Assembly: GCA_011319805.1 (NCBI GenBank)
Contig: SJRY01000255.1
Location: forward strand, 124,001 to 188,000
DNA: 64,000 nucleotides
Origin: Macrocybe gigantea
Taxonomy: Eukaryota; Basidiomycota; Agaricomycetes; Agaricales; Callistosporiaceae
Direction of reading: 5' to 3'
The translations under genes were made by a program, and so were the position numbers. The notes under the pieces were generated by a model. It ran no database searches. It worked only from the letters and a program-made list of their open reading frames with translations, and was not told the origin of the DNA. Numbering within the stretch: the stretch's first letter is position 1; each line of letters starts with the position of its first letter. Shown piece by piece: positions 25,923 through 38,249 of this stretch.

Positions 25923-27642
25923 TTGGCAGGGAATTGGACCAATGGATTGGAAAAAGTTATTAGAGGGTCTGACCCTTCGCGGTATTTGTACAGGCGCCAG
26001 TGGCCATTCGGTCCCCGGATGTTAAACAGGGGACTTAGTTCATCATTACATCGAACGCGTTGAGATGTGACCAAATACAGTAACTTGGCCAGGCAAATAG
26101 GCCCGAGGGAAAGCCGAAGTCCCATCATCTCGGGAAAGAAGATGAGTTACCGTATGTCGTGAACGTGTGAGCGTTGTTGAGCTGGTCAGTCATACCGAGT
26201 ATGGTAATAATCTGGCGGAAACTAAATCAACGATAGGCCGCCGGAAAAATTTGAAAGAGAAACTCTTTACAGATTCGAAGACATATCCAAAGGCAGTATT
26301 CCAGATAAGGACATGTTTCGGGTGCCGGGTCTGAACGCAGCACTGGGTTCATATGGTCCGCACCAATCTGTTGCCACATGGATAAACATCAACGTAGGGA
26401 AAACAACATCACCATTGCTCGTCCCTAGAGCTGACTGAGGCGTGCACTTTTCCTGGTCGAAGGCAAAGAGGGACCCGAGATAAAAGGGATTGCATTGCCT
26501 GCTTTGCACACCTAATGTAAGAAGTTGAAAGTAGAAGTCAAGGCTCTATCAGCGTATTTTGCCAGTTGAGGGGAGGAACGCAAGGAAACCACTGGCCTGA
26601 GCATGAAAGCAGCTAAACAGTCTGCTCATCGTGGTCGTCTCTTTGTGTTTCCGACCCTGCAGTGTCAGCCAATAAGAAATGCCATATGATCCTAATTTGC
26701 CGGCATTCATTGCCAAGTTGCCGAATGAAGAGGTTTATGAGTTCATGTACAGAGTCCAGCCCGCTCCGATGCTTCTCGCAGCAAGCGACGTATATATCAT
26801 CTTGCATGTGGAATTTGACTGACTCAGTAACACGGAGCGGCCTAGATTGGCCAAAACGAACGGGCAAAGCTTGGCTCCCACGATCCCGCCATGTATGAGA
26901 AGACTGGGAATCGCCGATAGCAGTGTTGCACGACGTTGATGATGTCCCTTTGCTCGTTTCAACTTCTCACAACTGTTCTTGCAAGTCCGAGACACTGACA
27001 GCGGGCCGCTGTTGTGACACCAGCTTTTTGAGTTGGTTCTCCCACGTTTTGTTCTCATGAGCCACTGTGCCCTTGTCTTTATCCGTGCATGCGCCACAGA
27101 TCTACTGAAGGCCCGCGGCGTAGATCCCGGACATCTGAACTTTTCTCCGATATCGAGAGGGCAAAGTGGGTAATGGGAGGTCCCGCTTACTGAGTGACAC
27201 CGATTGTTGCCCTGGGTAGGATGCCTTCGGCTTCAAACCTTGCTCGGAGCTGATTGATGTTCGTTCTGCGCGGAGGCATATCTTCGCAATGACTGCCGTT
27301 GCTGGGAACTTCGAGAAACTAATTCAAGCGTTTTGTATCCATGTTCGGTCACTCATGTGATGATAATGCATCACAAAGTGGAAAAAAAATACCGTTTTCA
27401 AAACGTTCTATGACCCGCGAGGCCTGTGAAACATTGCTCGAGTAGTGGATCAATCGTTGATACCAAAACGAGGGTCGTCGCTGCAACCTGGGTCAGGCCT
27501 GTGAATACCGTGGCGCGGAATGTCAAGAGGAGTCGACGAACAACACAGTATTGGACAACTACTAAAGGTACAATGCGAGAGATGGAAATTAATATCGCAG
27601 AGAACATACACAGTCCGATGTCACGAACTCGCCTCGGTGGTC
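25923..27642. other. 1.7-kb region without a recognisable gene
   Basis: Several open frames of 60-120 codons occur on the minus strand. One at 26613-26867 (SVKFHMQDDIYVACCEKHRS..LDSVHELINLFIRQLG) and one at 26735-27097 overlap and could be two parts of a decayed P-loop or regulatory protein. No motif is good enough to name it. No terminal repeats were seen. Confidence 0.35.
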
Positions 27643-28877
27643 TCACGTGAAGGCACTACCTATTCCACCGATAACGGTAATCCACCACGCACGGTATAAT
27701 GACATCCAACCTCTTCATCGATGATTCTCTTTGCGCAGTCAACCAAACCAAGGTAAGGATCGGCTTCATGCCTCAACCTAGGAAACGTGGATCGCTGAAG
27801 TCAAGCATAAGAACAAAAGTTACGAACCCGATCACATCCTCGTCCGCCCCCGCATATTCTACCGTTTCCTCCGCATCACCTTCAACTTCCTGAGAGACAG
27901 AATTGTATTCAGATGATGCATGATTGCGTTGTATGGCAAGGCGAGTTGCTATGACTTCCAGCGGTGTAAGAACGCCTGTGGCAAGGACGACAAGGCAGAA
28001 GTAAACGATGATGCGAGCAGCCGACATATCAGATAGTGTCTTCTCAGATTTTTTTGATAAGGCGGGTACGAGAAGTCGGCGGAGAGGCTCTAGTCCCAAA
28101 ACGACTATTGCGATGTGGAGGACTTCCGCCATGAGCAAACCAGGCGTAAGGTAGAGTATCCAAGGTTTGCGACGCTCAGTCGGCGTGAGCAATACACGTA
28201 AGGAATATCGCGCATTGAAGTAAGGTAATTTATGGGGTGTCGTGATTGACCTTGTCAAATTGTCAGCGTACCGGAAATGCATCGAGGAGACGGAAATGTA
28301 CCGATAAGTAATGATAGCTGTTGGAAGGGATAACAACATCACTCCAATACTGTATGTCAGAGTTCCCTGCAAGCAAACATTAGCGAAAAGGTTGATTCGG
28401 AACTGGAACTGCTACGCGCCAGCACGCCGACTTCGGGCGCTCGGTAGGAACCATGTCTAGTTTGCGGCGCATCGAGGAACAGTATGATAAGGGCGGTCAC
28501 AAAGAGCGTGCTCAGTAGCGTTGGCACTGCGTTTAGAGAAGCGGCTCATGAAAGACTGCGGAAACATCGGAAAAACAGGAAACTTGCTCAGGCCTTTGTA
28601 TAAGCCAGTCCAGCCCTCAAGACACGTCAGTATAGGAACGAAACGTCGAGAAGAATGCGCGCACCTCTATTCTATAGACTCTAGCCATCATACTGAAATA
28701 GGAACGGACCACAGGCCCTGTGTGTGGTTGGACGCCCGCATCGGGATCTAGTTGAAGACCTTTGGGATTATAGTTTGCCCTGTAACGTACGAGGACGCCA
28801 GTAAGCGGGACTACGATGGCAAGGCTGATAGCGAGAGTAGGAATAAGAAGGAGAATGTCTGAAATGCTGAACCGCAT
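27643..28877 (-). CDS. Mitochondrial-carrier-like membrane protein, with an apparent frameshift near its end
   Basis: The N-terminus MRFSISDILLLIPTLAISLA is a membrane segment. It leads into VLVRYRANYNPKGLQLDPD and a carrier-type motif YFSMMARVYRIEGWTGLYKG, split by an intron near 28610-28660. Later exons give further membrane segments and PLEVIATRLAIQRNH, which resembles the Px(D/E)xxxxR carrier signature. The last exon reads LRHEADPYLGLVDCAKRIID, then, only if one G is added near 27710, EEGWMSLYRAWWITVIGG and the stop at 27643-27645. The substrate is unknown. Mitochondrial location is a family inference, since similar basidiomycete proteins are only loosely carrier-like. The start is the Met before the first hydrophobic segment. 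An open frame extends to about 28940. Confidence 0.72.
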
Positions 28878-30200
28878 GGTGGTAGACGCTTGACGAGAAC
28901 GAAGCTGTGGAGTGAGACTACGGTTCGAGGCCGAGCACACGTGCCCGCAGTCATGTCAAGCAGGGTTGCCTGTCACACAGCCTCGCCACTCCTTTCTTCC
29001 TTTCCCCCATCATCTACTTGAAGTTGGGACATTGAAGGCTCCCATTTGCCAACCTGAATCAACTCACGCGCTGACGTTTCATTACAACCGATGAATTCTA
29101 TTTGCTCTGACCTGTTCCAGATGTACCAAACCTTCTTTTCTCTATATCGAACTGTTGCTAGGCCATCAGCGTGCGTAATTTCTAGCCGGAATAAGCAAGC
29201 CGGAAAACACAGAATATCGATGTTTTTTGGTCAACGAATACGCATCCCTTGACACATTCCACTGCTTGCGTCTTACCTAGAAGGAAGACTATGCGGTCCC
29301 TCCAGCTTTGCCAGGTCAGTGGCACTCAGTGTTTCCTGATCCTAGGGCCGTGGCTTCGTTGGTCGTTGGCTTCACTTGGCTGTATGTTCTTTCCCTGATA
29401 CCTCGGGTGAGTCAGTCATACCTGTCTCATCCAGTCCGAAAAATAACAGCCTCTTCGCCTAGTTTTTCTTGCCATGTCATGAATCGTCATACGCAAATGA
29501 GATGCGTCGGCGATGCCTGGAAATTGACGAAAACAAGTATGGCTCGTCTGTAATGATTTCTTCCATATCATGTTTCAGGTAGTGTTGCTCATCGTCCTTG
29601 AGCACAGGCTCCAGCTGATTGGAACACCTTGTCACTTCTTTTGGCCTTGCAACTTAGTCGTCTGCGAGGCTTTTGGTTACTGTGTCCCTCGGAATCGGAC
29701 TTGCTTGGCCAGATTGGTGCCCGTTTCGTGATTTTCTCTTCGATGCGATGAGATTTGCTGTTCTATGCTTTCCTGTTGCCCAGGCGCTCGATCTTAAAAC
29801 GGTTCTTTGACGATGAACAGGTCAGATCTCACCTTTTGTCGTTGAAATATGTATTCGTCGTGTTCGATTCTCCGCTTCCCTGGTGCTTCAAAGTCCCTAT
29901 GCCTGCAAAGCCCGTTTTCAATTCATGTGAAGAACACTAGTACGGCCCGCTGTTCAGGACGAGGCAGATGCATTGCCGCGAACATTTTTTGCTGTCCTAG
30001 TACCGTGTAGAGCATCGTGTAAATTTTAATTCAATATATTACTTGTGGGTTCTATGGCCACATCGTTTCGACTCCGACCACCTCCCTTGAGAACACGTTC
30101 AATTGTTGTCATCGTCCACAATCCGAGGCACCGTTCTTCTCGAACACCTCGCATTCCTTCCACAATTTCTTTGTGCCTCTAGTACGACGACGCCCTATCA
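28878..30200. other. 1.3-kb intergenic region between divergent genes
   Basis: This is the promoter region for the carrier (minus) and FUN30 (plus). Short open frames near 29308-29553 and 29755-29940 have no recognisable content or paired splice signals. Confidence 0.4.
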
Positions 30201-33200
30201 ATGCAGTCGGGGACAGAGGCTGCCACGAGCAACAAAGTTCGTATCGAAATTGCGTTCATGATTTTGTATCATATACCTCGCATATCCTGACATACCCTTC
30301 AGAGTGCTGCTCTAGAACAACTCAGACTTGCCAGAACCCAGCAAGCAAACCGCTCTGGCTATATCCCATCCTCCCTTCAGCGCCTGCATCTAATCCCCTG
30401 CCATACCCGGCCCCGCCGGCGCAATCTCGCGACGCAACAGTCGCCTCTCGTTTTTTCCCTACTACACCGTCATCAACCGGCAATGTTCTTGTCCCATCGT
30501 CAAGTCCTCTTACTTCGGACATGGAACAGCGACCATACCAGCCCTACGGGATCCAGCATGCGTATGACGTGGCAGCCCGGCGCGAGGCGATCTGTCGAGA
30601 CCATGGGCGCAACCACGCAATTTCTTCTCCGTCGATCCGCTTAGCGCTCCCAGCGGGTTTGTTTCGAATGGAGTCGATGCTCACGCATCTTTGAGACGTT
30701 CTTTGGATACGGGTGGGCAGCGTGATGGCAGCGCAGATGATGATGGGCCGCCACGAAAACGAATCAACTTGGGCCCCACCCACCCCGCACGCGACATCGC
30801 GAACTCTCCACCCTCTCCTGAAATCACGCGTCCTGGACAACGGCGTCGAGTCAGAAATCCTCTGGCTGACGGCCTTTCCACTTCGGACGACGATTCGCTG
30901 CCGGACGTCGTGGCCGGTCCATCCAAGCAGCGTATCACGAAGGGTCGCCCAGCGTCACCTGAGTCGTCCCCCGTGCAAGACCTCTCTAACGATCCCAAGT
31001 TCATTCGTTTCAAAGTCACAAATCCCATGGAGTCTCCCAATCGTATCCAAGCCGCATGGGCCCAGTCAAAGGGAGATGCGAATAGAGCGCTTCAGCTTCT
31101 TTCCGATCCTTCTTGGGATGCTCCCAAACAGCTAGCTCCCACTAAACAATAACCGAAGATATGGGTAGAGTGAAGGAGATTGATGAGGCCACGAAGGCCC
31201 ACAGGCTAGCAAACAAGGAGAAGGGGAAAAAGTCTATGATTTACGCGAACCGGCCCATCCTTGAGGTCAAATCGGACGCGCCAGCTGCTACGACAAACTC
31301 TAAAACTGCGCCACCTCCCAGCCCTGCAGTGGTCGTCGCTCCGCGTCGGAAGCGCCTCAAGAAGATGGTCGTGGACTCAGAGTCTGAGAAAAGCTATAGT
31401 GATAGCGATGAAGGCAACCGAGGCAACAAGCGTCCGCGATCGGAGATCAGCAACGAGGCGCGTGCGCTTGACTACTTCAACACTGCGGCTTCGGAGGCGC
31501 TGCAGGAATTAACGGTATGTTTCTTGCATGTGCCCTTCGCATCCCTCATTCGACTTGGTCATATAGGATGCACACCAGAACAAGCCAAAGCCATCACCTG
31601 CCTCCGTCCATTCAAATCAGTTGACCAATTGAATGAGAAATTAGGCCAGGGAAAAAGAAGGCGGGACCTGCAGGTATCAGCCCTCGTATGTTCGAAGATT
31701 GTCAGGCAATTTTCGAGGGCTATGGTGCTGTCGACAGTATCCTGGAAGACTGCGAGCAGATAGGTGCTAGTCTGCGGGCTGCCATCGCGTCATGGACAAT
31801 AGCTGGGAATTCATCCGCAAGGATAAGGGAAAGGGAAAGGAAGTTCGACGCCGTCGCTGGGCGAGTCAGACGATGGCTCCCTGAGCCTACGCACCATTTC
31901 TCCGCTAAAAGAGAGGAATTCAAAAGACTATCTAACCATGCAACCGTCTCTACTGTCTCAATCGGTTCAATTGAAAGAATACCAACTGCTTGGAGTTAAC
32001 TGGCTTCATCTATTATACCGCAATAATCTGTGTTGCATTCTGGCTGATGAAATGGGTATGTGCAGTTCTACCTGCCCATTATCATATCTGCTGACGCGCA
32101 TATGTGATAGGTCTCGGGAAAACCATCCAGGTCATCAGTTTCTTCGCATTACTCAAGGAAAGAGGTACTGCTGGGCCTCATTTGATTGTTGTACCGTGAG
32201 CGCCCCCTCTATTATCTGATTTTAATCTACTCATCGTACGCTCCAGGTCGTCGACACTAGAGAATTGGTGTAGAGAGTTCGCTCGCTTTGCTCCATCAAT
32301 ATCTGTGCAAACCTATTATGCTGGAAAAGAAGAGCGGCCACAGTTACGGCAAACCCTTCTCGACACTCAGAAAGGCAAAAGCGGTAGTGGCCAAGGGTGG
32401 GAGGTTCTCATCACAACGTACAACCTAGCCCAAGGAGATGAACGTGATCGCAAGTTCTTCAGGAAAATCAATTGGGATGTAAGTAACGGTCTCCACATTA
32501 GGATCTGTGGCAAAACCTTATACTGCCTGTCATAGTGTTGCGTATACGACGAAGGGCACGTACTCAAGAACTTTCAGTCACAAAGATACCAGACTCTGCT
32601 CAAGTTCAACTCAAATTGGCGATTGCTATTGACTGGAACGCCATTGCAGAATAATCTGCAAGAGCTCGTAGTGCGTCTGATTGTCTTTGCCGAGCGATCC
32701 ATTGTTGATGTTTAGCCCCAGTCCTTGATGAACTTCATTCTTCCCCATCAATTTGCAGACTCTTTGGCTTCGTTACGCGCTATTTTCAAAGCCAAGGGAG
32801 ACTCCAATGTGACTCTCTTGGCTCGAGAACGAGTCTCAAGGGCAAAGAAAATGATGACGCCGTTTGTGCTCCGCCGGCGTAAAGACCAGGTTCGAGCAAA
32901 ATTTTTTTTCCTCCTGAACAAGAGTCATTGATTATCCTCTCAGGTGCTGAAAGATCTGCCCAATAAGACAGAGCGTATCGAATGGTGTGAGATGACCGAC
33001 CTTCAGCGTTCAATATACCGAGACGCGCTTCACCGTTCACGGAAAACTATACTGGAAGAAACTCCTTCAGCAGGAAGTGGAGAAAGCGCCCCTTCTAAGA
33101 AAAAAGGCAAGACCAACGGGCGGGCAAAAGACAAGTACATGGAGAACAGCTCCAACGTTCTGATGGACTTGCGAAAAGCGGCATCCCACCCCATGCTCTT

Positions 33201-34188
33201 TAGGACGCGTTTCACAGACGACATCCTCTCTGGCATTACGAAGCAACTCCTCAAGGAGCCTGACTTCAAGAAGCGGGGCGCCTTGTATGAACTAGTCAAG
33301 GAGGACATGACTGTGATGACCGATGCCGAGCTGCAAGCTTTTTGTGCTACGTACAAGGTCGACGAAATCTGCTCTGTGCATGTTCCTTTTTGGCTCATGA
33401 TTTTTTTTTCAGTCGACACGCAAATTTTGCAAAATGAGGAATGCTACCTCGATGCTGGCAAAGTTCAAGTGCTAATGCGGTTGCTTGATAAATATTCCAA
33501 GGAAGGGCGCAAGATCTTGGTTTTTTCGCAGGTGTGTACTCCACTTACAGATGCGATTCGTTTGCTTTGCTCAACACTCGGAAATAGTTCACACAAATAC
33601 TCGACATTCTCCAAGCTATCTTGAAACACAAATCCATCAGCTACCTGATACTGACGGGAAGCACACAAGTCGATGTTCGGCAATCGTTAGTCGACGAATT
33701 CACGGAAGATCCATCTATATCTGTATTTCTTCTATCTACAAAGGCCGGAGGTAATGTCTGAGTCACCTTGTTGTACCCTTCGACCGTCTCAGATATTCTG
33801 CACAGGAATGGGCATCAACCTAACTGCGGCTTCTGTTGTTATCATGTGCGTCCATCTTAACGTTCGAGACTCACCTCTGTCTGAGGATGGCGTCAGGTTC
33901 GATCAGGATTTCAATCCGCACAATGACAGACAGGCTCAAGACCGGGCCTATCGTATTGGGCAAAAACGCGACGTGGACGTCATCAAACTCATTTCGCGAG
34001 GAACAATAGAGGAAGACATGCTCAGACTCGGAATGACTAAGCTGGCACTGGATGAAGCTGTCGCAGGAGACAGCGATGACAAGGACGAAAGCGCTCCGGA
34101 GCGCGAGATGAAAATATCTTTGATGAATGCTCTTAGACAGCAATTCGAGAAGGAGAACGGATCCGCAGGTAGCGAGGACACCACATAA
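30201..34188 (+). CDS. FUN30: SNF2-family chromatin remodeller Fun30 (SMARCAD1), N-terminal part frame-broken
   Basis: This nuclear ATPase slides nucleosomes, and Fun30 promotes DNA end resection and silencing. Exon 1 [12 protein letters not shown] starts at 30201. A CUE-like helix region is seen at about 31000-31130 ([20 protein letters not shown]). The ATPase core is well preserved: [36 protein letters not shown] (Walker A, split by an intron), YDEGHVLKN (DEGH box II), [26 protein letters not shown]. The helicase C lobe has [19 protein letters not shown] and [20 protein letters not shown]. Before 31,900 the frame must shift about five times (near 30375, 30590, 31150, 31645 and 31830), each consistent with a one-base loss. 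From there to TAA at 34186-34188 the exons join cleanly. It could be a pseudogene, but its splice sites and core motifs are intact. Confidence 0.88.
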
Positions 34189-34421
34189 TTATTGGGTCAT
34201 GGGTTAATACTTTTGGATCGTGAACGCGTGAGGCCTTGATTTTTGTTATTTCACTTTTGGCATTGTTGGCTATATCGCAAGATGTAATGCAACGATAGAA
34301 GCGGATAACCCTTCAAGTTTCATAAGCGGACAAAGCGTAGCAGAACTGCGCCGAGCTCCAGTGGAACTGGCTCCCAGTCAGAGTTGATTTTCCTTTCACA
34401 TTACAGGATTATTAAATATAG

Positions 34422-35172
34422 CTAAGCAAAGACGGACAACCCCCTGACGAGTCGGTCTAGGCTAGAACGAAAATACTCGTTGTCGATACCATATTCCCGA
34501 GAATCCATTTTGACGAGTGGATTGCGAACCACATATTCGAGGAATGGCCCCACGTATATTTGACGGAGAACGAAACGCAGGGAATCGGTGTTGGGATCGC
34601 TCATCATAACGAACTTGTATCCCGACAACGTCTCAAAGAGATGGAGTCTGTACGTCGAGGTTCGGTAGTTTACGAACTGCTCGTCCCTGAAATTGACAGT
34701 GATGAGCACCGATAGAGGAATTTATGCGTTTCAACTTGCTTTGCAGACAGCTTCTTGATCATATTGCGCAGGGACAAAACGACGCCGTACACTAGCTTTG
34801 CTTCCTCGTCGAAAGACAGCCCGGTCGTTTGCGAGGAAGTCGGCTGAGCGTTGTTTGGGGGTTGCTGCGACGGCACGTCATTGATGGCCACGACGACGCC
34901 AGAGGCGGACGATAGCGTGTTCCGAGGACTGTCATAGCCAGATGCGGGGCCCATGCCATCTACCGCCGCGGAAGGTGGAGACACCGCCTGCGAGACTGCA
35001 GGCAAGAGACCGCCCTCGATGGCAGGCTTCGGTCGGCGTGTTCTGTGCCAATCCTGATAATAGACGCAGATGCAATGTCTATAGCGCATGGTTACACCCT
35101 GGTTAAGACTGCGGTCGAGCCCGGGACATGATGAACGCGCCTATCGTAGATGTAGAGACTGTATATCGTCAT
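34422..35172 (-). CDS. BET5: TRAPP complex subunit Bet5 (TRAPPC1)
   Basis: Bet5 is a core longin/sybindin-fold subunit of the TRAPP tethering complex, the exchange factor for Ypt1 in ER-to-Golgi and autophagy traffic. Exon 1 MTIYSLYIYDR joins to HCICVYYQDWHRTRRPKP. The C-terminal half has NYRTSTYRLHLFETLSGYKF and FLEYVVRNPLVKMDSREYGI, the Bet5 signature. Between them lies a Ser/Pro/Gln-rich insertion of about 70 residues (roughly 34830-35030) that the yeast and human proteins lack. It is probably a surface loop. Intron 2 (34687-34739) uses a strong GC donor, gcaagt. Intron 1 (35079-35140) also needs a GC donor (gcgcgt) to keep the conserved frame. The stop is at 34422-34424, convergent with FUN30. 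Confidence 0.92.
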
Positions 35173-35399
35173 CAAGCTTCTTACCAGGTTGGACTTGGAC
35201 AGACTTGGGCATTGACTATGCGATTACATAATAACAGCGATGTCAATGCGTCTAATTTACATATTTTATCGTGCTCCTTGAGATACAGTGTGATGGATAT
35301 ACAGCCCGACGATCACCAGACATTCAATACAATGTCGAATACAAGGCCCAGCTCACAAAACGACATAATGATCAGGACAACGACCACACCGTCATGCAA

Positions 35400-36454
35400 T
35401 CACACTTTCGTGTCGCGGTAGTAATCTTGCTTCTCATCAAGATACAACGGAACGTTTCCAACGGTGCTCATGCGGGGCAATCCGGGCCTCGGTTTGTACG
35501 GATAAAAGTAGTCTGCGTTAGCATCCACGGGTCCATTGATATATGCAGGGATCGACGCGTTCGGGTGAAAAGTCGATACCATCCCTGTATTTGGGATGGA
35601 CACCATGACCATCTTCAACGATCAAGAGTCAGGATAGCCTATTCCCATAAGTATGCAGGTGACAAACCGTCGTGTTTCTGAACAGTCCGGGTTGCTTGAC
35701 CGTCCACGTCGGAACCGTATCCTTATGTCCATGATTGATACGATCTGCATCGCCCCATTTCCGGAGTGTCTTTCTCATCTCTTGCTGGCCCTGATAGAGA
35801 AATGAGCGTGGTGGATCATTGTGACGACGTAATTCAGAACTCACGATTAACTTCCAGGCGACAATAGGAATGATGAACACGCAGAATATTGCAATGGAAA
35901 TGCCAAAAGCCACCGCACGAGCCTGATTTGAGAAGCAGATCAGCAAGGCAACGCTTGCAAGAGGATATTTGCTCCACCTGCGCCTGTCGTTCAATGAAGT
36001 CTCTTCCGCTGCTCGTCGCCATTGCAGAGAAAATAAGAGGATACAGCGCAAGTGGGACCACAAATCCTGACCTGGCGTCGAACAGCACGTTGATACAAAA
36101 GCAATGCGGCTCGAGTGTGGAAGGGACACACAATAAACCAACAATACACCACAAGAACTCGAACAACGGCTTGGAGTAACGGGAAGCAATCCTCTCCACT
36201 ATGGGGATCCGGTAAGACCAGGCTTCGGATGAGACCTTACGGCAAACGCGTTAGACAAAGCAGCAGTCATCAATTCGACGCGTCGTACATGTTCCCGCAA
36301 CTCGGCTGGCACCGTCAGCGGAAGCGGGGATTTAGGTGACAAGTACTGACGCGAATTGTCAGACGTGGTTGATGCACAACTGACGAAAGCCACCACTCAC
36401 CACAACCACCTTTGTCGCGGCTCCGGGAGGTCGATAGTACCCGGGTTTAAACAT
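35400..36454 (-). CDS. Unrecognised multi-pass membrane protein
   Basis: Exon 1 is MFKPGYYRPPGAATKVVV (start 36454). An intron with good signals (gtgagt...tcag, about 36347-36400) follows, and exon 2 is YLSPKSPLPLTVPAELREHV. Two or three later exons contain hydrophobic stretches, including VAFGISIAIFCVFIIPIVAW at about 35860-35930, then KWGDADRINHGHKD and PTWTVKQPGLFRNTT. A last exon gives YFYPYKPRPGLPRMSTVGNV and YLDEKQDYYRDTKV, stop at 35400. I do not recognise the family. The middle exon boundaries (35950-36230) are uncertain because two frames are open. It lies head-to-tail behind BET5. Confidence 0.55.
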
Positions 36455-36777
36455 GGCGCTAGATATGGAGGAATTCGATCAAAGCGATGACACAGAAAGA
36501 TGCTTGCGATCAAGAGTGAAAAACTCGACCCGTCGAAGGGGGAAAGAAAGAGAATGAAAAGGCAGAAAGAGAGTGTAGAAAATGAACCTGCTTGGCCTGC
36601 CAGCGATGAATGGAAAGAGGGCAGGGGAAGGTTTGGGACTGAACGAATATATGCAACCATGGACTGGATAGCAACGAACAACAAACAATCGCGAGTCGAG
36701 GCTCGCGACACAGAACCAGTCGGATAGACAGATCTACGGGGCTATGGGAACAATGTTGTGATGACAGCCGCTCATAT
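36455..36777. other. Intergenic region upstream of the membrane protein gene
   Basis: This is a purine-rich plus strand (long AG-rich run at about 36520-36640) between two minus-strand genes. It is probably promoter or UTR. Nothing else was seen. Confidence 0.4.
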
Positions 36778-38124
36778 CTATGCGCAGCTCATCCTGCAGA
36801 TCGGCAAGCGGTACACCGGCATCGCGAAGTACTTTCTGCTCTTCCCCCACCGCTCGTCTGTGCCGTGACTGATGTCTACATCACTCCAATCGACGGCCAG
36901 ACCAACCTCGTTCAGGTGGATCTCAGATATGTGGCGGTACACATCGTAGAAGAGAGCATCTAGTGTGGCCTCCGTTCAGTCGGATATCCGTTGCAGCGCA
37001 GCAGGGGCACTTACTCGTCGCTCCGAGACCATTGAAAAAGCTAAAACGAGCGTCCGGGCCCGAAAGCAGATTCGGAAGGTGCTCGAAAAAGTTTCGCAGG
37101 TCCGAGTAATCCTCAGAAAATGTGTCGGTATAAACGACGTCAAAGGGACCCAGCGATAGCAATTCTTCATGTTCGACAAAATCTTGCCATCGTCCTTCTA
37201 GGATCTTTACGCCTGGTTTCTCGTACCAGCCAAGCTGCTTCATGTGGTTGAGGACGTCCGAGTGGGGCTCAATGATCACATGTAGCGATGGTCTGTGCGG
37301 AAGGGATTGGAAGAGACTGTCAATCTTAAGCGAAGGGCACTATATGAGGAAGGCTAGTGTGATCTTGAGTGGGAATGGACTCACAATTCCGAGTCCGAAG
37401 CCGACATTCAATGTTTTGATCTCCTTCGCTGTGTCGCCACCTTGACCACATAGTCGTCTGACCGTTTCTTCCATAATAGGTCGCTCCCAACCCATCATGA
37501 CGCCGACTTCTTCAGCTCCAACCTGCAGCATGCAGATATCCTGATCATGGTCATCCTTCGTGAACCTCAACTTAGAGGATAAGAACTCGGTCGTGGACCC
37601 AGCTGCGGTGGCGTCAACTTCGCGAAGAACGAGATTCGATGGGCTTCGGCCCAGGTAGGCAGTCTGGGGCCCAAGGATGGAGAGAAGGAGTTCTGAAGCA
37701 GGGCGATGATAATCCCTTCAAACATGTGGCACCACTAGGCAGAAGGATGGCTACCTGAACGAATACCGGCATCGCGGATAACTCTGTATGTCTCCTCGTC
37801 GTTGAAAGACAGTGCAATATCACCGGCCGTATTATTCAAGTGATCGACTGAGAGAGCTTAGAAAGTGTCCGAGAAAACGAGTTGAATAATACCTGCATTC
37901 CACACCGCCCCCTTTTCTAGCAGAATCTTAGCAAGCTCTGCATCCTGCCTATAAGCCGCAGCATGCAGCGATGACATGCCCTCTTCCTCATTCTGATACC
38001 ATGCTGGAGCTCCCACATCTATCATGTCTTGGATGGCTTGATTCGATTCATCCGCCAAGATGGAAGCTATCAGCTGTTCCCCAAGCTGCGAAAGAGCTTC
38101 TACATCTGCTTCGTCCTCAGACAT
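36778..38124 (-). CDS. RMT2: Protein arginine N5-methyltransferase 2 (Rmt2), ankyrin plus SAM domain
   Basis: Rmt2 methylates the delta nitrogen of an arginine in ribosomal protein L12. The N-terminus MSEDEADVEALSQLGEQLIA starts at 38124. An ankyrin-type repeat follows (GMSSLHAAAYRQDAELAKIL). The methyltransferase part has the SAM-binding GFGLGI (NVGFGLGI, about 37375-37400), the acidic residue motif HVIIEPHSDVLNHM, and VKILEGRWQDF. FDVVYTDTFSEDYSDLRNFF and FSFFNGLGAT are typical of this family. Introns lie near 37845, 37735, 37330 and 36960-37010. No frame break was seen. The stop TAG is at 36778-36780. Confidence 0.92.
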
Positions 38125-38249
38125 TCTTTACGACCGTCCTTGGGCGTCCGAGTCGAGACGATGATCACAAAAAGATAATTCATCACGTGATAGGACGTAT
38201 CTACGGATTTACATACTTAGAAGAGTCCGAGCCATGGAAAAAGCACCGC

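Noticed and set aside
26613..27097. A gene on the minus strand in the 1.7-kb gap
   Set aside because: Two overlapping frames give plausible protein-like text, but no start, splice or known motif ties them together. It is kept only as a possible relic.
28878..30200. Plus-strand frames near 29308 and 29755 as small genes
   Set aside because: Short, unconserved, and no intron or domain evidence.
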